A stretch of DNA of 24,559 bases from JBICHM01 sp043101835 (GTDB lineage: Bacteria; Planctomycetota; Phycisphaerae; Phycisphaerales; UBA1924): NCBI GenBank assembly GCA_043101835.1, contig JBICHM010000266.1, positions 1 through 24,559 on the forward strand, given 5' to 3'. Under the pieces are notes generated by a model. That model was not told where the DNA came from, made no database searches, and saw only the letters and a program-made list of their open reading frames with translations. Within the stretch, counting starts at the first letter, position 1, and each line of letters opens with the position of its first letter. A program made the position numbers and the translations under genes. Shown here piece by piece: positions 15,061-23,928 of this stretch.

Positions 15061-15261
15061 TCACTCTGCGCGCGACTCCGCATCCGCCGCGCGATCAGCC
15101 GACGGCGCCGCCGCGTCATCCTCATCGTCAAAAAGCACCCGCACCCGCGGCGTGTCCATGTCGTCGAACTGCCCCGACCGCGCCGCCCAGATGAACGCGC
15201 CGATCGCCACGAAGACGAACACCATCGCAAGCGGAATGAGCATGAACAGCGCCGACATCAT
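15061..15261 (-). CDS. ccoS: cbb3-type cytochrome oxidase assembly protein CcoS
   Basis: This 66-residue protein has one N-terminal transmembrane helix and the family block FIWAARSGQFDDMDTPRVRV, followed by an acidic, Ala-rich tail. CcoS is needed for insertion of cofactors into cbb3 oxidase in Rhodobacter. The ATG at 15261 overlaps the ccoI stop (ATGA); a second ATG is the next codon. It is the last gene of the oxidase operon and ends against a hairpin shared with the convergent regulator gene. Confidence 0.93.
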   Translation of the reverse strand: MMSALFMLIPLAMVFVFVAIGAFIWAARSGQFDDMDTPRVRVLFDDEDDAAAPSADRAADAESRAE

Positions 15262-17714
15262 TCCTCCCCGAATGTCCGAGACCGGTGCGACAGCGTGATC
15301 ACCGTGATCGACGACAGCGGCATCAACGCCGCCGCCAGGAGCGGCCCAAGCACCCCGCCGACCGCGAGCGACGCCGTGACGGCGTTGTAGAAGAGCGACG
15401 CCCGCAGATTCCGGCGAATCACCCGCGCCGCCCGATCCGACCCCGCCAGCAACTCGACGATCGGCGCCAGCCCCGGGCGCGACACCGACACGTCCGCCGC
15501 CTCCAGGCTCGCCTCCGCGCCCCCGTGCACCGCCACGCCCACCGTCGCCGCCGCCAGCGACGCCGCGTCATTCACCCCGTCCCCCACCATCACCACCGTG
15601 CCGCTCGGAACGAGCGACTCCACCACGCGGAGCTTTGCTTCCGGCGTCGCCCCGCCCCAGCACAGGTCCGCCTCGAGCCCGAGACGCTCCGCCACCCGAT
15701 GCACCACATCAGGGTGGTCGCCCGACAGCATCCCAACGCGCCAGCCGGCGGCGCGGATCGCATCGACCGACGCCTGCGCATCCTCCCGCAGCGGCGCCCC
15801 GACGCCCGCCACCGCGCGCGCCGCGCCGCCCAGCGCCACCACCACCGGCGTCAACCCCTCGCGCGCCAGCTCTGCCGCCGCATCGGAAACCCACGCCGGC
15901 AGCGCCCCCGCGCACACCTCGATGAACGCCGGCGAACCGATCTGCAGCGCCTCGCCATCAAGCGACGCCTCCACACCACGGCCGATACGATGCGAAACCT
16001 CGCACAACCGCGACGCGCCGTCGTCGAGCCCCGCCGCAAGCGCGCGCCCCACCGGGTGCGCCGAGTCCCGCTCCGCCTCGCCCACGACCGGACGCAGCGA
16101 CTCCTCGCCCACCCAGCGCACCAGACGCATGCGGCTCTCCGTCACCACGCCCGTCTTGTCGAGCAGCAACACGCCCGGCGCACTCAGCAACTCCAGCGGC
16201 GCGCCACCCTTGATCAGCAACCCCCGGCGCGCCGCGCGCCCGAGCGCCACCGACACCGCCAGCGGCGTCGCCAGCCCCAGCGCACACGGACACGTCACGA
16301 TCAGGAGCGCCATCGCGTGATCAATCGCATGCGCCGGATCCAGCCACAACCACAACAGCAGCGTCCCCGCCGCAAGACCCAGCACCGCCGCGACGAACCG
16401 GCCCGCAATCCGATCCGCCATCCGCACGATCGGCGCCCGGCGCATGGCGCTGCGCTCGACCGTCCGCATCAGCCCGGCGATCCGCGTCTCCTCGCCCGCC
16501 GCATCGACGCGCACCCGGAGCGTCGACGCCAGGTTCATTGCCCCCGCCGTCACCCGATCTCCCGGACCAACCGGAACCGCCCGCGACTCGCCCGTCAGCA
16601 GCGATTGGTCAAGCTCCGATCGTCCCTCGACCACCACGCCGTCCACCGGCACGCTGTCATTCGCCGGCGCCTCGACAACATCGCCGACCCGCACCTCGTC
16701 GATCGGCGCGGCGCGAATCGCCTCCCCCTCCACGATGCGAACGCGCGTCGGCGTCATCGTGAAGAGCATCTCCACCGCGTTCGTCGCGCGCCGCTGCTGA
16801 CGCTGCTGCAGGTACCGCCCGATCAGCAGCAGAAACACCACCGCCGACAGCGAGTCGAAGTAGATCTCCCCCCGCCCGGTCGCCACGCTCACAACGCCCC
16901 ACGCTGCGCCGGCGAAGAGCGCAATCGCAATCGGCAGATCAAGATGCAGCCGGCGCACGCGCAGCGAAGCCCACGCCCCGCGGAAGAACACCGACCCCGG
17001 CCACGCGATCGCGATGACCCCCAGCCCCGCGCTCGTCCAGCGAAAGAACGCCTCCGTCCCCGGCGCCATGTCGGCGAACGCCCCGCTATAGAGCGCGAAC
17101 GCCAGCAGCATGATGTTCCCGGCCAGCGCCCCGGCCACGCCGAGCCGCGCCAGCGCCCGGCGCTCGTCGCGCCGTCGCGCCTCGTCGTCCCGCAGCCCGT
17201 GCGCCGGCGACGGCCGGTACCCCAGCGAATCCAGTGCCCGCGCCGCACGCGACAGCGATATCGCCGCCGGATCCCATACCAGGTGCACCAGATTCCGACC
17301 GAGGTCCAGGCGCGCCTCGACCACGCCCTCCGCCACGCGCGGCAGCGCTTCCACCAGCCACACGCACGCGGCGCAGTGCACGCCGTCCAGCCGCAGACTC
17401 GTCCGCAGCAACCCCTCCGGCGCCGCGCTGCAATAGAGCCGCGTGAACGCCGGATCATCGAACCGCTCGAAGCGCTCGCCGACGCCCCGCGCCTTCTCCC
17501 CCTTCGACGCCGTCCGCTCGCGCAGCGCGTAGTACCGATCCAGCCCGCACGCGTGAATCACCTCGTACGCCGTGCGACACGCCGCGCAGCAGAACTGATG
17601 CGCCGCCCCCTCCTCCACCAGCCCCGCCGGCACCGGAAGATCGCAGTGCGCACAGTCGAGGCGCACGCGCTCAGCGCGATCCGCCACCTCGCGATGGGCC
17701 GGCAGCGCGGTCAC
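15258..17714 (-). CDS. ccoI: Copper-transporting P-type ATPase CcoI (FixI)
   Basis: This 818-residue P1B ATPase exports Cu(I) for assembly of the heme-copper centre of cbb3 oxidase. The N-terminus has a Cys-rich metal-binding part (CAHC at 21-24, FCCAAC at 41-46), as usual in CcoI. A heavy-metal domain with GVHCAACVW (Cys114, Cys117) follows. TGES is at 374-377, the membrane motif CPC at 475-477, the phosphorylated Asp519 in DKTG, the HP pair at 553-554, and GDGVND near the end. The DKTG loop reads DKTGVVTES, slightly off the usual DKTGTLTEG. The start is GTG 17714, overlapping the stop of the SafE-like gene (GTGA). No clear Shine-Dalgarno was noted, so coupling is likely. Confidence 0.95.
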   Translation of the reverse strand: MTALPAHREVADRAERVRLDCAHCDLPVPAGLVEEGAAHQFCCAACRTAYEVIHACGLDRYYALRERTASKGEKARGVGERFERFDDPAFTRLYCSAAPEGLLRTSLRLDGVHCAACVWLVEALPRVAEGVVEARLDLGRNLVHLVWDPAAISLSRAARALDSLGYRPSPAHGLRDDEARRRDERRALARLGVAGALAGNIMLLAFALYSGAFADMAPGTEAFFRWTSAGLGVIAIAWPGSVFFRGAWASLRVRRLHLDLPIAIALFAGAAWGVVSVATGRGEIYFDSLSAVVFLLLIGRYLQQRQQRRATNAVEMLFTMTPTRVRIVEGEAIRAAPIDEVRVGDVVEAPANDSVPVDGVVVEGRSELDQSLLTGESRAVPVGPGDRVTAGAMNLASTLRVRVDAAGEETRIAGLMRTVERSAMRRAPIVRMADRIAGRFVAAVLGLAAGTLLLWLWLDPAHAIDHAMALLIVTCPCALGLATPLAVSVALGRAARRGLLIKGGAPLELLSAPGVLLLDKTGVVTESRMRLVRWVGEESLRPVVGEAERDSAHPVGRALAAGLDDGASRLCEVSHRIGRGVEASLDGEALQIGSPAFIEVCAGALPAWVSDAAAELAREGLTPVVVALGGAARAVAGVGAPLREDAQASVDAIRAAGWRVGMLSGDHPDVVHRVAERLGLEADLCWGGATPEAKLRVVESLVPSGTVVMVGDGVNDAASLAAATVGVAVHGGAEASLEAADVSVSRPGLAPIVELLAGSDRAARVIRRNLRASLFYNAVTASLAVGGVLGPLLAAALMPLSSITVITLSHRSRTFGEE

Positions 17715-18523
17715 TTCGCATCGTGCTCATCTGGAGTGTGTGCTGGCCCGTCGCCCGCAGGCGCCTCGCAGCACAGGGGCGTCGCCTGCTCGACCTGCTC
17801 CACGAGCGCCGCCGTGTCACCGGCCGCCGTCGCCGCCGGCGCATGCTCCGCCATCGCCGGCATCGCCAGACGGCCAAACAGCGTCCACATCCCGACGCCG
17901 ATCAGCAGCGCCGTTGTCGCCACCGGCAGCCGTTTGCCCAGCGCCCCGGCGAGGCGCGACACCCCCGCGCCCACCGCCACCAGCGCCGGCAGTGTGCCCG
18001 CCCAGAAGACCGCCATCGTCACGCCGCCCCACCACGGGCTCCCTGTTCCCGCCGCGGTGATCACAAAGGCATACAGCCACCCGCACGGCAGCAGCGTCGT
18101 CAGCATGCCGACGAGCAGCGCACGCACGCCCGGCGTCCGCCCCGCCGCGAACTTGTGCCCGCGCTCCGTCACCCGGCGCAACCCCGGCGGCAGCGGCGCA
18201 CGCGGCAGATGCACCCCGCGCAACCGCAGGAACACGATCAGCCCGAACCCCACCATCATCGCGCCCGCGACGCTCGCCGCCACCCGCTGCAGCCCCGCCG
18301 CCTCGCCCGTCAGATCCACCGCGCGCCCGACGAGCCCGGCGACCACGCCCAGCGCCACGTAGGTGCTCAGGCGCCCGAGGTTGTACGCCGCGTGCAGGCT
18401 CGCGCGACCGCCGCGTTCGGGATCGGCCCCCACCGCGAACGCAACGAACGCCCCGCACATGCCCACGCAGTGCAGACTCCCAAGCAGACTCGCAAGGAAC
18501 ACAGCCCCGATCAGCGCCATCAT
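17711..18523 (-). CDS. SafE (sulfite exporter TauE/SafE-like) membrane protein of the cbb3 locus
   Basis: This is a 270-residue polytopic membrane protein with about six hydrophobic segments. The signature SLHCVGMCG (16-24) sits in the first helix, and LLPCGWLY (Cys147) in a later one; these Cys pairs are typical of the SafE/DsbD-related group encoded beside ccoGHIS in many bacteria. The C-terminal soluble tail (about 225-270) contains a CC pair and His residues. Its exact function is not established; thiol or copper handling during oxidase maturation is the usual suggestion. It overlaps ccoH upstream (ATGA) and ccoI downstream (GTGA), so all three are translationally linked. The start is ATG 18523, with a second ATG as the next codon. 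Confidence 0.88.
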   Translation of the reverse strand: MMALIGAVFLASLLGSLHCVGMCGAFVAFAVGADPERGGRASLHAAYNLGRLSTYVALGVVAGLVGRAVDLTGEAAGLQRVAASVAGAMMVGFGLIVFLRLRGVHLPRAPLPPGLRRVTERGHKFAAGRTPGVRALLVGMLTTLLPCGWLYAFVITAAGTGSPWWGGVTMAVFWAGTLPALVAVGAGVSRLAGALGKRLPVATTALLIGVGMWTLFGRLAMPAMAEHAPAATAAGDTAALVEQVEQATPLCCEAPAGDGPAHTPDEHDAK

Positions 18524-19029
18524 GACGATGCGCTCCTCCCGGGACGCAGCTCCACGCGCACCGCGCGCACGAACCGCGAATCCCCGCGCAGCGCATCGAT
18601 GCGGAACTCCCAGATCCCGTACTTCGGCAGGCGCGCACGCGTCGTGTACAGCCCCGGCCCCGTCCGCGCGAACTCCAGCGACGCGACATCGCGGCTCCGC
18701 GCCACATGGAACGCCTCCACAGTCACCGACGCGTCATCAATCGTCTCGCCCGCCTCATCGACCAGCGTCAGCGTCAGATCGCGCTCCTGCACCGGCCCCG
18801 AATCGGGCCCCGCGACCAGCAGGATGCGCCAGCCCAGCGCATCGCTCGCCGCCTCCTGCCGCTTCGTCTCGTCCCACGCCAGCGCCTTGTCGTAGTAGTC
18901 CGGCACCACCGCGAACGCCGGGTCGCTGTGCGCGAAGTACATCAGCGCCGCCGCCACGAACATGTGCGCCCCGAAGAGCGCCAGCACCAGCCCGATCCAG
19001 AAGGCGCCCTGCCGCTTCTTCGCATTCAT
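18520..19029 (-). CDS. ccoH: FixH/CcoH family oxidase assembly protein
   Basis: This 169-residue protein has one N-terminal transmembrane helix (about 10-33) and a periplasmic immunoglobulin-like domain. The block FAVVPDYYDKALAWDE right after the helix is the FixH hallmark. CcoH in Rhodobacter and Pseudomonas is required for a stable cbb3 complex. The 19029 ATG overlaps the ccoG stop by four bases, and its own end overlaps the SafE-like gene by four bases. The length is typical. Confidence 0.93.
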   Translation of the reverse strand: MNAKKRQGAFWIGLVLALFGAHMFVAAALMYFAHSDPAFAVVPDYYDKALAWDETKRQEAASDALGWRILLVAGPDSGPVQERDLTLTLVDEAGETIDDASVTVEAFHVARSRDVASLEFARTGPGLYTTRARLPKYGIWEFRIDALRGDSRFVRAVRVELRPGRSASS

Positions 19030-20510
19030 GATCCGCCATCCTCTCCACCGGGCGCCGCGCCGCGCGGGCCGAGCAGCCGATACGCCACACGATCCTCGTA
19101 CCCATCGGCCGCCGTCACCAGGAACACCGCCTCCGCGCCGCCATCGGTAAACGCCGCACGCGCCGCCCCGACACGCAGACTGATCGTCTCCGACTCGCCC
19201 GGCCCCACCTCGACCGTCGGCGCAGCCTCCAGCCCGAGGAACCGCGCGCCCGCGGGCGACTCGATCGAAATCGTGTACGACGCGACCTCCCGCGTCCGAT
19301 TCACCACCTTCACGCGCACCTCGTTGGTCACCTCGCCATCGATAATGACATACGGCAACCCCTGGCCGCGCAGCAGCGACACATCCGCCGCGCCCTTGCT
19401 CGCGAGCGTCAGCACGAACAGCGTCGAGAGCACCCCGAGCACGCCCGCGTACACGAACAAACGCGGGCGCACGATCCGCGACTTCCCGCCCTCGATCCCC
19501 GCCTGCGTGCTGTACCGGATCAGCCCCCGGTCACGCCCCACCTTGTCCATCACCGCGTCGCACGCGTCGATGCACTGCGCGCACCCGATGCACTCCATCT
19601 GCAGCCCGTTGCGGATGTCGATCCCCGTCGGGCACGTCGTCACGCACATGTGGCAGTCGATGCAGTCGCCCTGCTCGCCGGCGATCGTCTTCAGGCGCAC
19701 ATCCCCCGTCTCCGGGTCGCGCGACCGCTGCTTCTTCATCTTCCCGCGAGGCTCACCCCGCTGGTAGTCATACGAGATGATCAGCGAGTTCCGGTCCAGC
19801 ATCACGCTCTGGAACCGCCCGTACGGACACGCCACGATGCACGTCTGCTCTCGGAAGAAGCAGAAATCGAACATCATCGCCGCCGTCACGAACGCCACCA
19901 CCAGGAACCCCGTCGGGTGCTCCAGCGGCGACTGGCGCACCCACTCGCCCAGCGTCTCCACACCCACGAAGTACGACAGGAAGATGTTCGCCACCACCAC
20001 CGACACAACCAGGTACACCGCGTACTTCACCGGTTTCCGCACCGCCTGCGGCAGCGGAACCCGCGCCTTCACCCCCGGACCGCCCTCGAACAACCGCTCG
20101 ATCGGCCGGTACAGGAACTCCAGGTACACCGTCTGCGGGCACGCCCACCCGCACCACACCCGACCGAAGAGCGCCGTCGCCGCGAAGATCGTCACGAACA
20201 CGCTCACGATGAACAGCGCAAGCAGCAGCGTGTCCGTCGGCAGGAAGGTCACCCCGAAGAACGTGAACTCGCGCCGAACGATGTCCAGCAGCACCGCCGG
20301 GCGGCCGTTGATCGTCAGGAACGGCAGCGCCGCGAACAGCGCGACCAGCCCGTAGGCGACCACGCGCCGGCGGACCAGAAACCGTCCTTTCGACAGACGC
20401 GGGCGCAGCCATCGGCGCGAACCGTCATCGTTCAGCGTCGACAGCACGCTCGGCGCGCGGGGCGCCTCCACGCTCGCCGCCGACGCGCCCGCGCGATCTT
20501 CCGTCTCCAT
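19026..20510 (-). CDS. ccoG: cbb3 oxidase accessory Fe-S protein CcoG (RdxA/FixG)
   Basis: This 494-residue membrane protein has several N-terminal helices, the conserved CGWACPQ (120-126), and a CIVACPYGRFQ block (224-234). A double 4Fe-4S ferredoxin region has Cys 283, 286, 289, 293 and 307, 310, 313, 317. A final transmembrane helix (about 350-368) and an immunoglobulin-like C-terminal domain complete the standard FixG layout. CcoG is a cupric reductase thought to supply Cu(I) to the assembly pathway. ATG 20510 follows a GGAGGAG/GAGGG stretch; the 53-base gap to ccoP is the only real break in the oxidase gene run and could hold a separate translation start region. The end overlaps ccoH. 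Confidence 0.95.
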   Translation of the reverse strand: METEDRAGASAASVEAPRAPSVLSTLNDDGSRRWLRPRLSKGRFLVRRRVVAYGLVALFAALPFLTINGRPAVLLDIVRREFTFFGVTFLPTDTLLLALFIVSVFVTIFAATALFGRVWCGWACPQTVYLEFLYRPIERLFEGGPGVKARVPLPQAVRKPVKYAVYLVVSVVVANIFLSYFVGVETLGEWVRQSPLEHPTGFLVVAFVTAAMMFDFCFFREQTCIVACPYGRFQSVMLDRNSLIISYDYQRGEPRGKMKKQRSRDPETGDVRLKTIAGEQGDCIDCHMCVTTCPTGIDIRNGLQMECIGCAQCIDACDAVMDKVGRDRGLIRYSTQAGIEGGKSRIVRPRLFVYAGVLGVLSTLFVLTLASKGAADVSLLRGQGLPYVIIDGEVTNEVRVKVVNRTREVASYTISIESPAGARFLGLEAAPTVEVGPGESETISLRVGAARAAFTDGGAEAVFLVTAADGYEDRVAYRLLGPRGAAPGGEDGGS

Positions 20511-20563
20511 CCCGGCCCTCGCGCTCCTCCTGGAGCGGACCCGCCACAGTCCTGTTCAACCGG

Positions 20564-21172
20564 TCACGAATCCGCCGCGGGATCCTCGAACACCAGAGGC
20601 TCCACCTCCGGGAATGCCTCGATGACTTCACCCTCCGCAGGACGAGGCCCCGCAAGGTCGGCCCCGCGCAGGCTCGCCACGTACGCCGAGAGGAGAATCA
20701 CCTCCGTCTGCTGCAGCTGGCGACCCCATGCCGGCATCCCCTTCACGACCAGCCCATCGTTGATCACGGTGTAGATGTCCGTGATCGTCTGGACGTTCTT
20801 GTAGTGTTCGTCGGTCAGGTTCGGCCCGACGAGCCCCTCGCCGTTCGTGCCGTGGCACGATGCGCACTTGCCGACGTACGTGCCCGCAACCGCGCTCATG
20901 TAATCCGGGTTCGCCGCCAGACCCGCGATCGTCGCCGCGTCCGGCTCGAGGTCGCCGAACTTCGCGAACTGCTTGCGGTAGAACTCCGCCACGTCCGCGT
21001 CGTACGCCTCGTGAATCGAATACGACAGCGGGCTCACGTGGTACCACACGACGTACGGGAAGCAGAACAGCACCGTCACGAAGAAGATCAGGTGCCACCA
21101 ACCCGGCGTCGGGTTGTCGTACTCGCGGATGCCGTCGTACTCGTGGTCGAGCAGCTGTTCCTGCGTCGTCAT
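20564..21172 (-). CDS. ccoP: cbb3 oxidase subunit III CcoP, short mono-heme form
   Basis: This is a 202-residue protein with the CcoP N-terminal segment (EYDNPTPGWWHLIFF, about 17-31), one transmembrane helix (27-45) and a single cytochrome c domain with CASCH at 103-107 and axial Met146 in KGMPAWG. Proteobacterial CcoP has two heme c sites and about 300 residues; only one CXXCH is present here, so the subunit is the shorter one-heme type. It passes electrons from soluble carriers toward the CcoO heme. ATG 21172 overlaps the ccoQ stop. The acidic C-terminal tail after residue 175 is probably disordered. Confidence 0.93.
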   Translation of the reverse strand: MTTQEQLLDHEYDGIREYDNPTPGWWHLIFFVTVLFCFPYVVWYHVSPLSYSIHEAYDADVAEFYRKQFAKFGDLEPDAATIAGLAANPDYMSAVAGTYVGKCASCHGTNGEGLVGPNLTDEHYKNVQTITDIYTVINDGLVVKGMPAWGRQLQQTEVILLSAYVASLRGADLAGPRPAEGEVIEAFPEVEPLVFEDPAADS

Positions 21173-21354
21173 TTCTGCGTCCCCCCCTCGGCGCCGTCGT
21201 CCAGCGCAAGACGCGCCGCGCGCTCGATGTCCTCGCGCCGCCCGAGCGTCACCGCCCGGTAGAGCACCGCCGCAAAGACCGCTATGAAGATCACCATCGC
21301 GACCTTGGGGAAGGTCGCCAGGTCCATGTTTCCGATCAGGTCGCCGAATGTCAC
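21169..21354 (-). CDS. ccoQ: cbb3 oxidase small subunit CcoQ
   Basis: This 61-residue protein has one transmembrane helix (about 16-32) followed by a basic then acidic tail. Sequence similarity alone is weak, as always for CcoQ, but the size, topology and position between ccoNO and ccoP identify it. CcoQ stabilises the association of CcoP with the core. The start is GTG 21354 overlapping the ccoNO stop (GTGA); the end overlaps ccoP by four bases. Confidence 0.85.
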   Translation of the reverse strand: MTFGDLIGNMDLATFPKVAMVIFIAVFAAVLYRAVTLGRREDIERAARLALDDGAEGGTQK

Positions 21355-23660
21355 TGGCCGGCCCCCTCTCCGTGCGCGCCCGCATCGCCCTGCGCCACCG
21401 GCTCGGCCTCGACCGCCTCGTCGGGAACCTCCGCCGGCGCCGGCGTCTTGCTGATGTCCGTCCCCAGCCGCTGCAGGTACGCGATCACCGCGATGACCTC
21501 CTTGTCGCCAAGGTCGGCAAGCCCCTCGTCCTGCCCCTGCTCGACGAGCTCGGCCGTGATCTGCGCCGCCTGCTCGCGCGCCATCGCCGGTGCGCTGTTC
21601 AGCGCCTCGCCGTACGGCACGCCGACCATCGCCATCGCGTCCACGCGGCGCTGGATCGCGTCAAAGTCCAGCGCCTTTGTCAGCAGATGCTTGTAGCCCG
21701 GCATGATCGAGCCGTCGTTGATGTTGCGCGGGTTGTCGAAGTGCTGCACGTGCCACAGGTGGCTGTACTTCCCGCCCACGCGCGCCAGGTCCGGACCGAT
21801 CCGCCGCGAGCCCCACTGGAACGGATGGTCGTACACGAACTCGCCCGCCTTCGAATACTCGCCGTACCGCTCCGTCTCCGCACGAATCGGACGGATCATC
21901 TGGCTGTGGCAGTTGTAGCACCCCTCCGCGATGTAGATGTCGCGACCCGCAAGCTCCAGCGGCGTGTACGGCTCCACCGTCTCGATCGTCGGAACGTTCG
22001 ACCGGATCAGGAACATCGGGATCGCCTCGAACAGCGTCGCAACCGACACCGCGATCACCACCCACACCGTGAACCGCACCGGCAGACGCTCCCAGCGCCG
22101 ATGCCAGAACCCCTGCAGGAACCGCTCGCCGGTCTTCGCGAACTCGATGTTCGCCGTCATCTTCGACGGCGGCGGCGCCGGATCCTGATAGTCCCGCGAC
22201 AGCGCCGGCGCCTGGTGCACCGGCTCGTCGTACTTGTCAGGACGGTTCCGCCACGTCATGAACAGGTTCCAACCCATCAGGATGGCGCCCGCCAGGAACA
22301 TCGTGCCGCCCACGGCGCGGATCCAGTACATCGGGATCAACGCCCGCGTCGTCTCGACGAAGTCGGGGAACGCCAGGCGACCCGTCTCGTCGAACGCCCG
22401 CCACATCAGGCCCTGCGTGATGCCCGCCGTGTAGATCGACAACACGTACAGCAGGATGCCGATCGTCCCCAGCCAGAAGTGCGTCGTCGCCAGACGCACG
22501 CTGTACAGCTTCGTCTGGAACAGCCGCGGCGCCAGCCAGTACAGCATCCCGAAGGTCATGAACCCGTTCCACCCCAGCGCGCCCGAATGCACATGCGCAA
22601 TCGTCCAGTCCGTGTAGTGGCTCAGCGCGTTCACGCTCTTCACGCTCAGCATCGGCCCCTCGAAAGTGCTCATGCCGTAGAACGTGATCCCCACCACGAA
22701 GAACTTCAGCACCGGGTCGTTCGTCACCTTGTGCCACGCGCCGCGCAGGGTCAGCAGACCGTTGATCATCCCGCCCCACGACGGCATCCACAGCATCACG
22801 CTGAACAGCATGCCCGCCGTCGACGCCCACGCCGGCAGCGACGTGTAGTGCAGATGGTGCGGCCACGCCCAGAGGTAGATGAACACCAGCGACCAGAAGT
22901 GCACGATCGACAGCCGGTACGAATACACCGGCCGCTCCGCCGCCTTCGGCAGGTAGTAGTACATCAGCCCCAGGAACGGCGTCGTCAGGAAGAACGCCAC
23001 CGCGTTGTGCCCGTACCACCACTGAATGAACGCGTCCTGCACGCCCGCATACACCGGGTACGACTTCAGGGCGAACACCGGCACTGCAAGACTGTTGAAA
23101 AAGTGCAGAATCGTCACCGTCACGATCGTCTCGATGTAGAACCACAGCGCGACATACATGTGCCGCTCGCGACGACGCAGCAACGTCATGAAGAAGTTCG
23201 TCCCGAAGAAGCCGAGCCACACCACCGCGATCGCGATGTCAATCGGCCACTCCAGCTCCGCGTACTCCTTCGCCTGCGTGAAGCCCAGAGGCAAGGTCAG
23301 CGCCGCGCTGACGATGATCCCCTGCCACCCCCAGAAGTGCAGGCGGCTCAGCCGATCGCTGAACATCCGCGCCTTGCACAGCCGCTGCGTGCTGTAGTAG
23401 ATCGCCGCGAAAATCGCGTTCCCCGCGAACGCGAAGATCGCCGCGTTCGTGTGCAACGGACGCAGGCGCCCGAACGAGAGAAACTCGATGTCCAGGTTCA
23501 ACGCCGGCGCCGCCAACTGCAGCGCGATCACGACGCCCACAAGCATCGCCACCACGCCCCAGATCACCGTCGCCCACACGAACTTCCGCACGATGTCGTC
23601 GTCGTAGACGAAGGACTCCAGACGCCCCCCGTCACTCGCGACCGCCTCCGGATTGGCCAT
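21351..23660 (-). CDS. ccoNO: cbb3 oxidase subunits I and II fused (CcoN-CcoO)
   Basis: This 769-residue protein joins the catalytic subunit CcoN (about 1-475) and the mono-heme cytochrome c subunit CcoO (about 515-769) through a Pro-rich linker. In CcoN the low-spin heme His70 (RPLHTN), CuB ligands His218 (WWYGHN) and His268/His269 (WPHHLHY), and heme ligands His356/His358 (AHVHSG) are all present. CcoO has a second membrane anchor near 530-550, the heme site CYNCH at 581-585 and the probable axial Met653 (SIMPGY). The protein reduces oxygen to water and pumps protons with high oxygen affinity. Such fusions are known in Bacteroidetes and planctomycetes. ATG 23660 has GGAAGG nine bases upstream. 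It is the first gene of the oxidase run. Confidence 0.96.
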   Translation of the reverse strand: MANPEAVASDGGRLESFVYDDDIVRKFVWATVIWGVVAMLVGVVIALQLAAPALNLDIEFLSFGRLRPLHTNAAIFAFAGNAIFAAIYYSTQRLCKARMFSDRLSRLHFWGWQGIIVSAALTLPLGFTQAKEYAELEWPIDIAIAVVWLGFFGTNFFMTLLRRRERHMYVALWFYIETIVTVTILHFFNSLAVPVFALKSYPVYAGVQDAFIQWWYGHNAVAFFLTTPFLGLMYYYLPKAAERPVYSYRLSIVHFWSLVFIYLWAWPHHLHYTSLPAWASTAGMLFSVMLWMPSWGGMINGLLTLRGAWHKVTNDPVLKFFVVGITFYGMSTFEGPMLSVKSVNALSHYTDWTIAHVHSGALGWNGFMTFGMLYWLAPRLFQTKLYSVRLATTHFWLGTIGILLYVLSIYTAGITQGLMWRAFDETGRLAFPDFVETTRALIPMYWIRAVGGTMFLAGAILMGWNLFMTWRNRPDKYDEPVHQAPALSRDYQDPAPPPSKMTANIEFAKTGERFLQGFWHRRWERLPVRFTVWVVIAVSVATLFEAIPMFLIRSNVPTIETVEPYTPLELAGRDIYIAEGCYNCHSQMIRPIRAETERYGEYSKAGEFVYDHPFQWGSRRIGPDLARVGGKYSHLWHVQHFDNPRNINDGSIMPGYKHLLTKALDFDAIQRRVDAMAMVGVPYGEALNSAPAMAREQAAQITAELVEQGQDEGLADLGDKEVIAVIAYLQRLGTDISKTPAPAEVPDEAVEAEPVAQGDAGAHGEGAGQ

Positions 23661-23808
23661 CTGCCCGCCCTTCCAAATGCTGCGCGCGACCGTGCGCCGC
23701 GCGGAACCCCTGCTTCACCGCCGCGCAACCGGCGGCGACACCACGACGCCCGGCACGCCACAGAAAGCCCGTGGCGTATTGCGGATGTCCATGTACACTG
23801 ACCTGCAG

Positions 23809-23836
23809 ATCGTATCGTCCTGATTCCGGATTTCCA
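23809..23836 (-). promoter_or_regulatory. Possible promoter of the cbb3 operon
   Basis: On the minus strand TGGAAA (complement of 23831-23836) and TACGAT (complement of 23809-23814), 16 bases apart, each match four of six sigma-70 consensus bases. They lie about 150 bases upstream of the ccoNO ATG in a 268-base gene-free gap (23661-23928). No FNR/FixK-type TTGAT-N4-ATCAA box was found. An imperfect palindrome TGTCCATGTACA is at 23786-23797, just inside the predicted transcript. Confidence 0.3.
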
Positions 23837-23843
23837 GCCGCGT

Positions 23844-23860
23844 TTCCTGTCTCACAGGAA
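23844..23860. repeat. Perfect inverted repeat TTCCTGT-CTC-ACAGGAA
   Basis: Seven-base perfect arms with a three-base centre, extendable by a wobble and a G-C pair to 23842-23862. It lies between the end of the upstream kinase gene (23929) and the putative -35 at 23831-23836. It could be an operator for the cbb3 promoter or a weak terminator for the kinase gene; no T-run follows on the minus strand. Confidence 0.45.
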
Positions 23861-23928
23861 GCACCCCGCTTGGCGCCACGCCCATGCCGGTTCGAGCCGA
23901 CCTGAACGCGTCCGAAAACACGACACGC

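Noticed and set aside
15285..18362. A plus-strand open frame of over 1,000 codons across ccoI and the SafE-like gene.
   Set aside because: The product is an Arg/His/Pro-rich shadow with no domain; the minus strand carries CcoI with all P-type ATPase motifs.
23715..23792. A short minus-strand ORF starting with MDIRNTPRAF upstream of ccoNO.
   Set aside because: Only 25 codons, no clear Shine-Dalgarno, no recognisable content; more likely leader or spacer.
21348..23801. A long plus-strand open frame antisense to ccoNO.
   Set aside because: Arg/His/Pro-rich shadow of the oxidase gene, without ribosome binding site or recognisable fold.
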